Assembly (NCBI GenBank): GCA_963920635.1
Contig: OY987301.1
Span: 57,418,560 to 57,482,559 of the forward strand
DNA: 64,000 bases
Direction of reading: 5' to 3'
Origin: Pseudeuparius sepicola
Taxonomy: Eukaryota > Arthropoda > Insecta > Coleoptera > Anthribidae
The notes under the pieces are model-generated. The model did not search any database. It had not been told where the DNA came from and saw only the letters and a program-made list of their open reading frames with translations. A program made the position numbers and the translations under genes. This document shows positions 57,765 to 64,000 of the stretch, piece after piece (the first letter of the stretch is position 1; each line of letters starts with the position of its first letter).

Positions 57765-57838
57765 CGTATCCTATTCTATACTAACCAAGAGTAATTGACA
57801 CGTTAATATTTAAAGCAGTGAAAGCAGTATATATAACA
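57765..57838. promoter_or_regulatory. Divergent promoter region between ATPase and phospholipase genes
   Basis: 74 bp, very AT-rich, with a TATTTAAAG-like box at about 57808 for the plus strand. No other site is distinct. Confidence 0.35.
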
Positions 57839-58661
57839 ATGCTTGTATATAAAAAGAGATTTAGTTGTCCAAAGTCATCCATGAAGAAAGGTTCAGGACT
57901 ATTTAATAAATTTATTAATAAGTTACCGGTTGAATTACATATACCATCCTATAATTTTTGTGGGCCAGGAACAAAACTACGTGAGCGATTAGCTAGAGGA
58001 GATCAGGGTATTAATCCCTTGGATAATTCGTGCAAGAAACACGATATTGCATATTCCAGGTTTAGTGATTTAGAAAATCGACATATAGCTGATAAAATAT
58101 TGGAACAAGAGGCCAGAAAGCGGGTTCGAGCTCCTAATTCAAAAATTGGTGAAAGAATAGCAGCTTTAGGGGTAACGACTGCAATGAAAGCAAAGCGAAG
58201 TTTAGGAATGGGTTTAAAAAAACGTAGTAAAAAGAAAAGCAGGAGCGGAAAAGCCAGTGGCAGGGGTGTATCGTTTAACAATGCTATTAAAACTGCTAGA
58301 AATGCAATTATTGGTTCTAGACACACAAATTTGCAAAAAGCAGTTCAATCTGCAATTTCTGTTCTAAAACGCAAAAAAAGTACAACAACCCAGAAATCGA
58401 ATAATTCAGGTGCCAAAGGTGGGGGGTTTATTACCCTTAATCCCTTTGTTTGCGGGTCTATCAGCTCTAGGAGCTTTGAGCGGAGGAGCAGCTGGAATAG
58501 CTAAAGCGGTTAATGATGCTAAAGCTGCCAGAGATAAATTGGAAGAGCAAAAAAGACATAATAAAGTAGTGGAGCAGGTATCTTTGAGAAAGGGTCTATA
58601 TTTGAAACCCTACAAAAAAGGATGCGGTTTATACCTCAAAACTTATCAAAAAAACTGTTAA
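57839..58661 (+). pseudogene. Virion protein with parvovirus-type phospholipase A2 domain, one frameshift
   Basis: The ATG at 57839 fits the family start better than the one at 57818. The domain has the calcium loop YNFCGPGT and the catalytic CKKHDIAYS with His-Asp (residues 68-69 from this start), as in parvovirus VP1 phospholipases, which open endosomal membranes during entry. Then come basic nuclear-localisation-like clusters (KKRSKKKSRSGK). After a G6 run near 58420-58427 the frame shifts by one base into the C-terminal part (58410-58661 frame): a glycine/alanine-rich hydrophobic segment (LFAGLSALGALSGGAAGIA) and repeated GLYLKPY motifs. The frameshift at a homopolymer could be decay or a sequencing error. 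Confidence 0.82.
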
Positions 58662-59032
58662 AACGACTACCACACCGTGCGCTTACAAACTTAGACTTGA
58701 AAAAGTATGTGAAGGTTCTTAATATTCCATATTTTAGAGGTGTGTTTATGCGAGACAAATTACCAGAAAAAATAAGAAAATACGAGGCGGGAATTATAAA
58801 TTTAGATAATTCTCAAGGAGAAGGAACCCACTGGACTGGATATGTCAAAAAAGGGCCAAATATAACATACTTTGATAGCTATGGTAATTTGAGACCACCT
58901 CTTGAAGTCATAAATTATTTTTTTAGTGATGGTAGTCCAAACAAAGTATCATATAACTACAACCAGTTTCAAAAATATGATTCTGTGAATTGCGGACACT
59001 TGGTTTTGAAATTTCTTTATAAAGGTCTCTGA
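58622..59032 (+). CDS. Adenain-like cysteine protease, 136 aa
   Basis: Processes capsid proteins during maturation, as in adenoviruses and Mavericks. The catalytic triad is visible: His70 in GTHW, Asp85 in TYFDSYG, Cys124 in VNCGH, with Gln115/117 before it. The length is short but typical of Maverick proteases. The FRGVFMRDKLP segment is also family-typical. Its start overlaps the end of the previous gene by 40 bp. The frame is intact. Confidence 0.92.
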   Translation: MRFIPQNLSKKLLKRLPHRALTNLDLKKYVKVLNIPYFRGVFMRDKLPEKIRKYEAGIINLDNSQGEGTHWTGYVKKGPNITYFDSYGNLRPPLEVINYFFSDGSPNKVSYNYNQFQKYDSVNCGHLVLKFLYKGL

Positions 59033-59078
59033 AATATAATAGTAATTTCATTATTTCTTTAACTACAAGGGGGTCAAC

Positions 59079-59765
59079 ATGTCTTTTACATTGGTTTTAT
59101 CAGGAACCTCAAACGTGTTAACAGCCGACTTTAACCCTCCAATTTATCTAGATGACGACGAATATGTAATCGGTTTAACAAACTTTGAAACATTTAACGC
59201 TATACCTAATATCGATGAGAGAAACAATAAATTTACGTGTGGGAATGTAACAATAACTATACCGTCAGGCGCATACGAATTAGACGACATAGATAAATTT
59301 GTACGCGGGGAATTAGAGACTGTGGATTCTGTCTTGAAAATTTCATCTAATAACAACACGTTGCATAGCATTATTGAAAATGGGAAACAAATTAAATTTT
59401 ATGACGGATCAATCGGAAAAATTTTAGGTTTTAAAAATGGTATTTTAGAGCCAGGCACACATGTGTCTGATTATCCGGCAGAAATAATTAAAGTTAATGC
59501 GATATGTATCGACTGTAGCATTGCCGCGGGTTCATATTATAATGGTAGACCTGTTCATATCGTTCACCAGTTTTTTCCTAGTGTAGGACCCGGTTTTAAA
59601 ATTATAGAGTCACCTCAGAACATTATTTACTTTCCGGTCCATGTAAAAATTATAAATAGGGTTACCGTTCAAGTATTAGATCAAGACGGAGATTTAGCTA
59701 ATTTCAGTGGAGAAACAGTCACAGTAAGACTGCATGTGAAAAAAATTCCGAATAATGGTTCTTAG
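59079..59765 (+). CDS. Minor capsid (penton-like) protein, 228 aa
   Basis: Beta-rich protein with the Maverick minor-capsid features: an N-terminal FTLVLSGTSNVL strand, YLDDDEYVIGLTNFETFN, GKILGFKNGILEPGTHVSDYP, and a C-terminal half with HIVHQFFPSVGPGFKIIE and DQDGDLANFSGETVTVRLH. The family forms single-jelly-roll pentons at the capsid vertices. The frame is intact. The stop (59763-59765) overlaps the start of the next small gene by 11 bp. Confidence 0.82.
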   Translation: MSFTLVLSGTSNVLTADFNPPIYLDDDEYVIGLTNFETFNAIPNIDERNNKFTCGNVTITIPSGAYELDDIDKFVRGELETVDSVLKISSNNNTLHSIIENGKQIKFYDGSIGKILGFKNGILEPGTHVSDYPAEIIKVNAICIDCSIAAGSYYNGRPVHIVHQFFPSVGPGFKIIESPQNIIYFPVHVKIINRVTVQVLDQDGDLANFSGETVTVRLHVKKIPNNGS

Positions 59766-59907
59766 ATATAATAGTCTTCACACTAGTAAGAAGGTTTATA
59801 AGAAAAAGTATAAATCAAAACGACTCAGTGCAAAAGTTGCTGCCAAACGACTAACAAGCAAAAATCGAATCTTTTTGAAATCTCTCGGTTTTCTTGTGCT
59901 TAAATAA
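59755..59907 (+). CDS. Small basic protein (50 aa), possible core protein
   Basis: Begins MVLRYNSLHTSKKVYKKK and contains about 18 Lys/Arg in 50 residues, ending SLGFLVLK. It starts inside the end of the penton gene and its stop TAA shares its last base with the ATG of the capsid gene (TAATG). The position and composition suggest a DNA-condensing virion core protein like adenovirus core peptides. Expression is inferred, not shown. Confidence 0.6.
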   Translation: MVLRYNSLHTSKKVYKKKYKSKRLSAKVAAKRLTSKNRIFLKSLGFLVLK

Positions 59908-61112
59908 TGGAATATTTGGATGTTAACAAAAGCCCACTGATTGATAATTCTATCTGGAGAAAAGAGTTTCATACCTATGACTCCCAATCATCAAAAAAGT
60001 TCGAGTACAACGATGAAATTATCATATCTATTCAAGAAATCGGAAAGTATACTTTACCATGTGAAAGCTTTTTGTATATTGAAGGTAGCTTAAAAGATCA
60101 GAATGATAAGGTTTCTACAACACTACAGTTTGTAAATAACGCACTTGCTTTTCTATTCAAAGAAATCCGATACCAATTGAATGGAGTCACCATAGATTCC
60201 GTCAGAGATGTTGGTATAACGTCCACATTAAAAGGATACTTATCATACACCCAAAATGAAAGTAAAAAGCTTTTAAACGCCGGTTGGTTTTCGAAATCAG
60301 AAAAAATTGTTGATTCAAGTGGTAACTTTAATGTTTGTATTCCTCTAAATACATTAATGGGTTTTTTCGAAGACTTTAAAACAATACTTTTAAATGCTAG
60401 GCAAGAATTAATATTGGTTAGGACAAATGATGATAAAAATGCAGTTTATAGCACTGATGCAAACGAAATCCCGCGAATAAATATTTCAAAATTGGAGTGG
60501 GTTGTACCTCATGTTATAGTGGATATAGAAAAAGAACTATATTTCACAAAATTAATAAACAAAGGACAGGAACTTTTAATTTCGTTTAGATCTTGGGAGC
60601 TGGTAGAATATCCAGAACTTTTAAAAACAACCAGACATAATTGGCCGGTTAAAACATCTACCAAAGTAGAAACACCACGTCACGTAATTGTAGCTTTTCA
60701 AACAAATAAAAGAGGAAACGTCTCTGCTAATATGAGCGAATTTGATCACTGTAATCTCAGAAATATCAGACTGTTTTTGAACTCTGATAAATATCCTTAC
60801 TCTGATTTGTATTTAGATTTTGATAATAACAGATTTGCATATCTTTATGAAATGTTTTCGTCTTTCCGAAAATCATATTATGAAACCTCCCTTGAACCTA
60901 TCTTCACACCAAAGGAATTTAAGGATATGGCTCCAATTACATACATTAATTGCATGTATCAAAAGGAAGCTGTTGAAACGGGGCCGATTGTATTGAGAGT
61001 AGAGTTTGAAACAAGCAAAGATGTTCCCGCTAAAACCTCCGCTTACTGTTTAATTCTTCACGATAAAATGTTTGCTTACAATCCATTGACAAAAACTGTT
61101 CGACAAATCTAA
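59907..61112 (+). CDS. Probable major capsid protein (hexon-like), 401 aa
   Basis: Begins MEYLDVNKSPLIDNSIWRKE and has two-part beta-rich organisation: an N-terminal half with EIGKYTLPCESFLYIEG and NALAFLFKEIRYQLNGVTI, then YFTKLINKGQELLISFRSWE and LRNIRLFLNSDKYPYSDL, ending SAYCLILHDKMFAYNP. It sits directly after the penton gene, where Mavericks/adintoviruses encode the double-jelly-roll hexon. At 401 aa it is shorter than vertebrate Polinton capsids but near insect ones. Intact. The call rests on position and general resemblance, not on a structure. Confidence 0.72.
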   Translation: MEYLDVNKSPLIDNSIWRKEFHTYDSQSSKKFEYNDEIIISIQEIGKYTLPCESFLYIEGSLKDQNDKVSTTLQFVNNALAFLFKEIRYQLNGVTIDSVRDVGITSTLKGYLSYTQNESKKLLNAGWFSKSEKIVDSSGNFNVCIPLNTLMGFFEDFKTILLNARQELILVRTNDDKNAVYSTDANEIPRINISKLEWVVPHVIVDIEKELYFTKLINKGQELLISFRSWELVEYPELLKTTRHNWPVKTSTKVETPRHVIVAFQTNKRGNVSANMSEFDHCNLRNIRLFLNSDKYPYSDLYLDFDNNRFAYLYEMFSSFRKSYYETSLEPIFTPKEFKDMAPITYINCMYQKEAVETGPIVLRVEFETSKDVPAKTSAYCLILHDKMFAYNPLTKTVRQI

Positions 61113-61115
61113 AGG

Positions 61116-61125
61116 GCGCATGCGC
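61116..61125. promoter_or_regulatory. Palindromic GCGCATGCGC site
   Basis: A perfect 10-bp palindrome of the NRF-1/ewg type, at the junction of the capsid gene and the following small genes. It may mark a second promoter for 61120-61745. It also contains the upstream ATG. Confidence 0.35.
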
Positions 61126-61299
61126 AAGAATTGTCTTAAAAGCGAACCGGTGTGCTATTTCTTCTCATTAGCAATGTCTGATCATCTGACACAACGTATT
61201 GATCAGCTTCTGAGAGAACTGAAACAACTTAAAACTGCAATCGCAAATTATAAAAAGAAAGTTGAAGTGTTTAGAAAGTTTCGCAATTTAAAAATATGA
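61120..61299 (+). CDS. Small leucine-rich protein (59 aa or 41 aa)
   Basis: Either ATG 61120 (59 codons) or the internal ATG at 61174 (MSDHLTQRIDQLLRELKQLK, 41 codons) can start it. The second begins a heptad-like amphipathic helix, probably a coiled coil, ending in basic residues. The stop TGA overlaps the next ATG (ATGA, 61296-61299). Function unknown. Confidence 0.5.
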   Translation: MRKNCLKSEPVCYFFSLAMSDHLTQRIDQLLRELKQLKTAIANYKKKVEVFRKFRNLKI

Positions 61300-61745
61300 G
61301 TGTAGTAATTGACGTTCAAGGCTTTAAAACCGAAAACAATAAGTTTATTGTGAAAGAGTTTGCTGCGTACGATGGAAGCAAAACATGTCACTGCGTGTTT
61401 AAACCACCCTTCCGTATGAATTTATTGCCATCAAAACTTTATACGCAAGCAGTTTGGCTTACGGAAAACTATCACTGCGTTGATTGGGAAGATGGTTTCG
61501 TGCCAGTGCACAAGTTTCCAGGGATTCTGCAACACATTGTTACAAAATATAATAGAGTGTTTGTTAAAGGAAAGGAAAAGAGCGATTACATAAGAAAATA
61601 TTCCACCAACACAGTTATTGAACTCGAAGAGCAACCACCGTTGAGACGTCAAGAATCAAAATGTTTTTTTCATAAAAAGGATCCGTGTGTATGTGCATTA
61701 TCAAACGTGTTTTACTTGTATGAGACATTTTGCATGAATGAATAA
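61296..61745 (+). CDS. Conserved Maverick-type protein, possible nuclease fold (149 aa)
   Basis: Begins VVIDVQGFKTENNKFIVKE; the DVQGF opening and KEF follow a pattern I associate with a conserved hypothetical protein of insect Mavericks, reminiscent of exonuclease-type folds. The C-terminus has a possible zinc site (CFFHKKDPCVCAL). The single stop region is followed by AATAAA at 61741-61746, overlapping the stop codon. Intact. The nuclease idea is a guess from the first motif. Confidence 0.65.
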   Translation: MSVVIDVQGFKTENNKFIVKEFAAYDGSKTCHCVFKPPFRMNLLPSKLYTQAVWLTENYHCVDWEDGFVPVHKFPGILQHIVTKYNRVFVKGKEKSDYIRKYSTNTVIELEEQPPLRRQESKCFFHKKDPCVCALSNVFYLYETFCMNE

Positions 61746-61822
61746 AAAATATATTTTTTAATTATGTATTTTCTTTCAACCCAATTGTAAATAAAACAAT
61801 GATTAGTTTAAAACTATTTATT
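61741..61822. terminator. Convergent polyadenylation signals
   Basis: AATAAA (61741-61746) for the capsid block and TTTATT at 61817-61822 (AATAAA on the minus strand) for the right-hand minus-strand genes. Confidence 0.6.
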
Positions 61823-61823
61823 T

Positions 61824-62039
61824 TTATACCATAAAGCGAGATTCATATATTTTACTTCTATTATTTGGACATAATACATTTTTCAAAATTAATTCACATT
61901 GCTGGATTCTTTCGTAAAACCGTAGACGATCAAGTACAATAGTCTGATAACTACTCTCCCTAGCTTTTCTGTAAGCAAAATTCCATGTAACCATTACATG
62001 AACCTCGTTTTTTTCTTCGTTAAACGTTACTTTTTTCAT
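61824..62039 (-). CDS. Small unknown protein (71 aa)
   Basis: Begins MKKVTFNEEKNEVHVMVTWN and is charged, with no recognised domain (a VTWNFAYRKAR stretch and an NNRSKIYESRF end). Its start overlaps the end of the upstream gene by 20 bp, so the two are probably read from one transcript. Confidence 0.55.
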   Translation of the reverse strand: MKKVTFNEEKNEVHVMVTWNFAYRKARESSYQTIVLDRLRFYERIQQCELILKNVLCPNNRSKIYESRFMV

Positions 62040-62679
62040 GTTTTATTTTTTCTTCTATCAGGTTAGGATACAACAACACCATCTCCATCATAGTTGAATC
62101 ATTTTCACTGCACTGATCACTTCTAGACAATAAAACTTCATATATAGTATCCAAAGGGTTACTATTACTTCTGTTGAGCGAAGTTTTAAACGAATTAAAA
62201 TATTTCTCAAACTGTTGTTTCTTTAGCATATTAATCCTGTTGGAAATAAGAGGTTTCAGCTGGAAAAGGTTGGTGACTGTTTCACATCCCAAATACACAA
62301 AGTATCCATTCTTGAATAGTTTTGTTAATCGGACAGTTTCCCCAATTTTCTCAAAGAATATTTTCGCACGTTCTATATCAATTGGATGCGTGTAGCTGTG
62401 TTCTTGCGAATAAAAGTAGTTTAAAACACACCCTTGGCAATCTAAAAACATTTTCCATTCCGTTTCTGAGAGCACTATAAATCCTTTGTTTCCACCAATT
62501 TTCACGCAAGGATCAAAGTTACTGTCTAAGCCAACACCAACATATTTGCTTGATGACCTATTTAAATACCACACGTGTGTATTTATAACGCATTTTTCAC
62601 TGACACAATTATTATTTTCACTGATACTGTTAATTTCAGGAATTTGAATAAATTCGTTTAGATAGGAGAAATCAGACAT
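62020..62679 (-). CDS. Unknown provirus protein (219 aa)
   Basis: No domain recognised. It has an acidic N-terminus, an HVWYLNRSSSKYVGVGLDSN strand-rich middle, IGGNKGFIVLSETEWKMFLDC (reminiscent of short single-strand DNA-binding or transcription cofactor repeats seen in other Mavericks, but uncertain), and a helical C-terminal half. It lies between the 71-aa gene and the membrane protein. Confidence 0.55.
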   Translation of the reverse strand: MSDFSYLNEFIQIPEINSISENNNCVSEKCVINTHVWYLNRSSSKYVGVGLDSNFDPCVKIGGNKGFIVLSETEWKMFLDCQGCVLNYFYSQEHSYTHPIDIERAKIFFEKIGETVRLTKLFKNGYFVYLGCETVTNLFQLKPLISNRINMLKKQQFEKYFNSFKTSLNRSNSNPLDTIYEVLLSRSDQCSENDSTMMEMVLLYPNLIEEKIKHEKSNV

Positions 62680-62763
62680 TTTTTCTCAAAGTATGTATAC
62701 TTAATAACAGCATAATGTTGCTTCTACACCTTATATCCAAAAATCTCCATCCCCACTCATCTG

Positions 62764-63162
62764 CTAATAATAGTCACTGCGTTTGTATGCCTTCCAAACT
62801 ATGCGTGTTAAAAATATAGTATTTAATATTGCTAATATACTTATTGTTACATAACAAAATGTGTAATTGCATATTTTTTGGTTCGTAGGTATTGCGATCC
62901 AATCTGAATAGAGTGTTGTATTATTAAAGAATTCATACTTAATTTTGAAATCACTGTTTGAAGTTAGTCTCAATTTATCCATCATATGTGTGAAAACTGG
63001 GTAACCATAATGTGAATTCATCATTGTCATAGGTATATAACACTCTGGTGCATTTTCAGTTTTATTAAGACTTAGACACACATATGCCTCTTTTACCTTT
63101 GGTATATAGTTTACATATAGAATATTACCAACCAGAGCGGTTAAAACTATAAGAGAGCTCAT
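62764..63162 (-). CDS. Membrane glycoprotein-like protein (132 aa)
   Basis: Two hydrophobic segments: residues 3-18 (a signal or anchor, SLIVLTALVGNILYV) and 102-123 (CYVTISILAILNTIFLTRIV), then a short basic tail KAYKRSDYY. The ~80-residue ectodomain has sequons near N33, N80/N81 and N99 and cysteines at 29, 41, 98 and 103. Such a type I layout is unusual among Maverick proteins and could be a surface or host-interaction protein. I recognise no family. Its start faces the right paralogue promoter. Confidence 0.6.
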   Translation of the reverse strand: MSSLIVLTALVGNILYVNYIPKVKEAYVCLSLNKTENAPECYIPMTMMNSHYGYPVFTHMMDKLRLTSNSDFKIKYEFFNNTTLYSDWIAIPTNQKICNYTFCYVTISILAILNTIFLTRIVWKAYKRSDYY

Positions 63163-63273
63163 GATTGCACTGTAAAATCTAATGCGAAACTGATTTTGTT
63201 ATGAAGCAATTTTTGTCTTTTATGTGGAAACAAAAGTGTGACTGCAAAAATAAATCCCCTCCTTTTCCCCTCC

Positions 63274-63310
63274 TTTATATAAGACTAACTGAACAGATCT
63301 TCAACAGTAC
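63274..63310 (+). promoter_or_regulatory. TATA + initiator for the right paralogue
   Basis: TTTATATAAG at 63274 and TCAACAGT at 63301, about 27 bp between TATATAAG and the A of the initiator: textbook spacing. The ATG lies 22-30 bp downstream. Confidence 0.6.
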
Positions 63311-63331
63311 CCCACAAATAAACTAATAATA

Positions 63332-63717
63332 ATGTGGCTTGCTCACGCAATCCAGAAGTGCATGATTTAAAAAGTGGTGCAGAATGCTTAAGAAAACAGT
63401 TTTACGATTTAGCATTCCATGCCGAAATTGAAGCTATAGATGGAAGAGGAAGAATTTTACCAATTGAGCAATGTTACAAGAGAGCAAAAATGTACGAAGA
63501 TGCCGCCGAGGCCTGCGACAAATTTTTATCAGACAGAAATGTGAGGACTTTGGCAGCAGCTCTCGATTCATTAGGTTTGGAGAAATATTTAGTGCAAATA
63601 AAAGATTATATAAACATTGATCAAGTTTGTGAAGTTTTAGACATCAATACACTATTGTTTATATTTTATGATAATGAAGATAATGAAAACTGTGATAGTG
63701 AATGTGACTATCAGTAA
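63332..63717 (+). CDS. Provirus protein of unknown function, right paralogue (frame broken at the start?)
   Basis: From the GTG at 63334 the frame reads ACSRNPEVHDLKSGAECLRK to an acidic tail (YDNEDNENCDSECDYQ) and matches the left paralogue (53982-54323) over nearly all its length. But the only good ATG (63332-63334) is followed by TGG, as in the left gene's MW start, in a different frame. So one base seems to be missing just after ATGTGG, or translation starts at a non-AUG codon. The acidic C-terminal extension is absent from the left copy. Confidence 0.6.
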
Positions 63718-64000
63718 CAAAAATGTTAATTTTAATGTTTGCTTTATTATTGAAAATTAAATGAATTTGAATAATTTGTATTTGTTAATGTGCATTTGGC
63801 AATATTTGGGAAATAAAACACATAAGCATATTCATTACTTGTTTATTATTAGTAAAATGCAATAAATATGTGAAATACAATAAAGGTGTTAGTATGCAAG
63901 AGATTAAAGTATAATAATTACCAGTTATAAAATGTTTTTACTAAAACTAAAAAGAGAATTACAGAATATACAATATTTAAAACAGTCCATTTTCTATTGC
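63718..64000. other. End of window, provirus continues
   Basis: AT-rich with AATAAA-like signals (about 63810). No new gene starts before the window ends. DNA polymerase B and the right terminal repeat are not in this window. Confidence 0.6.

Noticed and set aside
58003..58326. Minus-strand 107-aa hydrophobic frame
   Set aside because: Antisense to the phospholipase-domain gene; its hydrophobicity mirrors the Lys/Arg-rich codons.
53982..64000. Integrated retrovirus
   Set aside because: The integrase is retrovirus-like, but there are no gag, reverse transcriptase or LTRs here; the neighbours are dsDNA-virus genes.

Overview
This is AT-rich nuclear DNA from an animal, almost certainly an arthropod and probably an insect. 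The evidence is Penelope-like elements, PIF/Harbinger, pogo and hAT elements, many fold-back elements ending in a TACAGGGTG-like motif, abundant GTAGGTAGGTACC-type words, and a Maverick/Polinton (adintovirus-like) provirus. There is no bacterial signal. The species cannot be fixed from the sequence. Only two short pieces look like ordinary host coding exons. Both are on the minus strand, each an ATG first coding exon ending at a consensus splice donor (13306-13391 and 29998-30027), so much of the window may be introns or intergenic DNA filled with transposons.

Layout. 1-1.4 kb: no gene. 1.4-10.7 kb: a Penelope-like retroelement (reverse transcriptase plus GIY-YIG nuclease, both broken) flanked by ~870-bp inverted arms carrying hammerhead-type ribozyme motifs. 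A 4543-bp unit of it is present twice in direct tandem (1608-6150 and 6151-10693). 10.7-18.8 kb: no gene except the first host exon. 18.8-23.2 kb: a cluster of small repeats: two minisatellites, a 323-bp hAT-type MITE with perfect ends, fold-backs, a tRNA-derived SINE pair, and an internally deleted hAT element with 8-bp target duplications. 23.6-27.2 kb: a second, EN+ Penelope-like element in one reading frame with two stop codons, next to two 18-bp minisatellites. 28.3-41.3 kb: six fold-back/TIR elements, a decayed non-LTR (LINE) reverse transcriptase, the second host exon and more hammerhead-like motifs. 41.5-47.8 kb: pieces of a PIF/Harbinger system (transposase and MADF/BESS partner), broken by nested MITEs. 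49.2-52.1 kb: a decayed pogo/Tigger-like element.

53.7-64.0 kb (running off the right edge): a Maverick/Polinton or adintovirus-like provirus. A minus-strand block carries the packaging ATPase, two proteins of unknown role and the integrase with a chromodomain. A plus-strand block carries a phospholipase-A2-like virion protein, an adenain-type protease, a penton-like minor capsid protein, a small basic protein, the likely major capsid protein and two small conserved proteins. A right-hand group contains three minus-strand genes, one a glycoprotein-like membrane protein. Two related genes of unknown function lie at 53982-54323 and 63332-63717. Integrase, the phospholipase protein and one unknown protein each carry a single stop or frameshift, while capsid, protease and ATPase frames are open. 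No DNA polymerase B is present; it should lie beyond position 64000 if the element is complete.

The capsid genes are tightly packed with stop/start overlaps (TAATG, ATGA), which suggests one co-expressed morphogenesis block.
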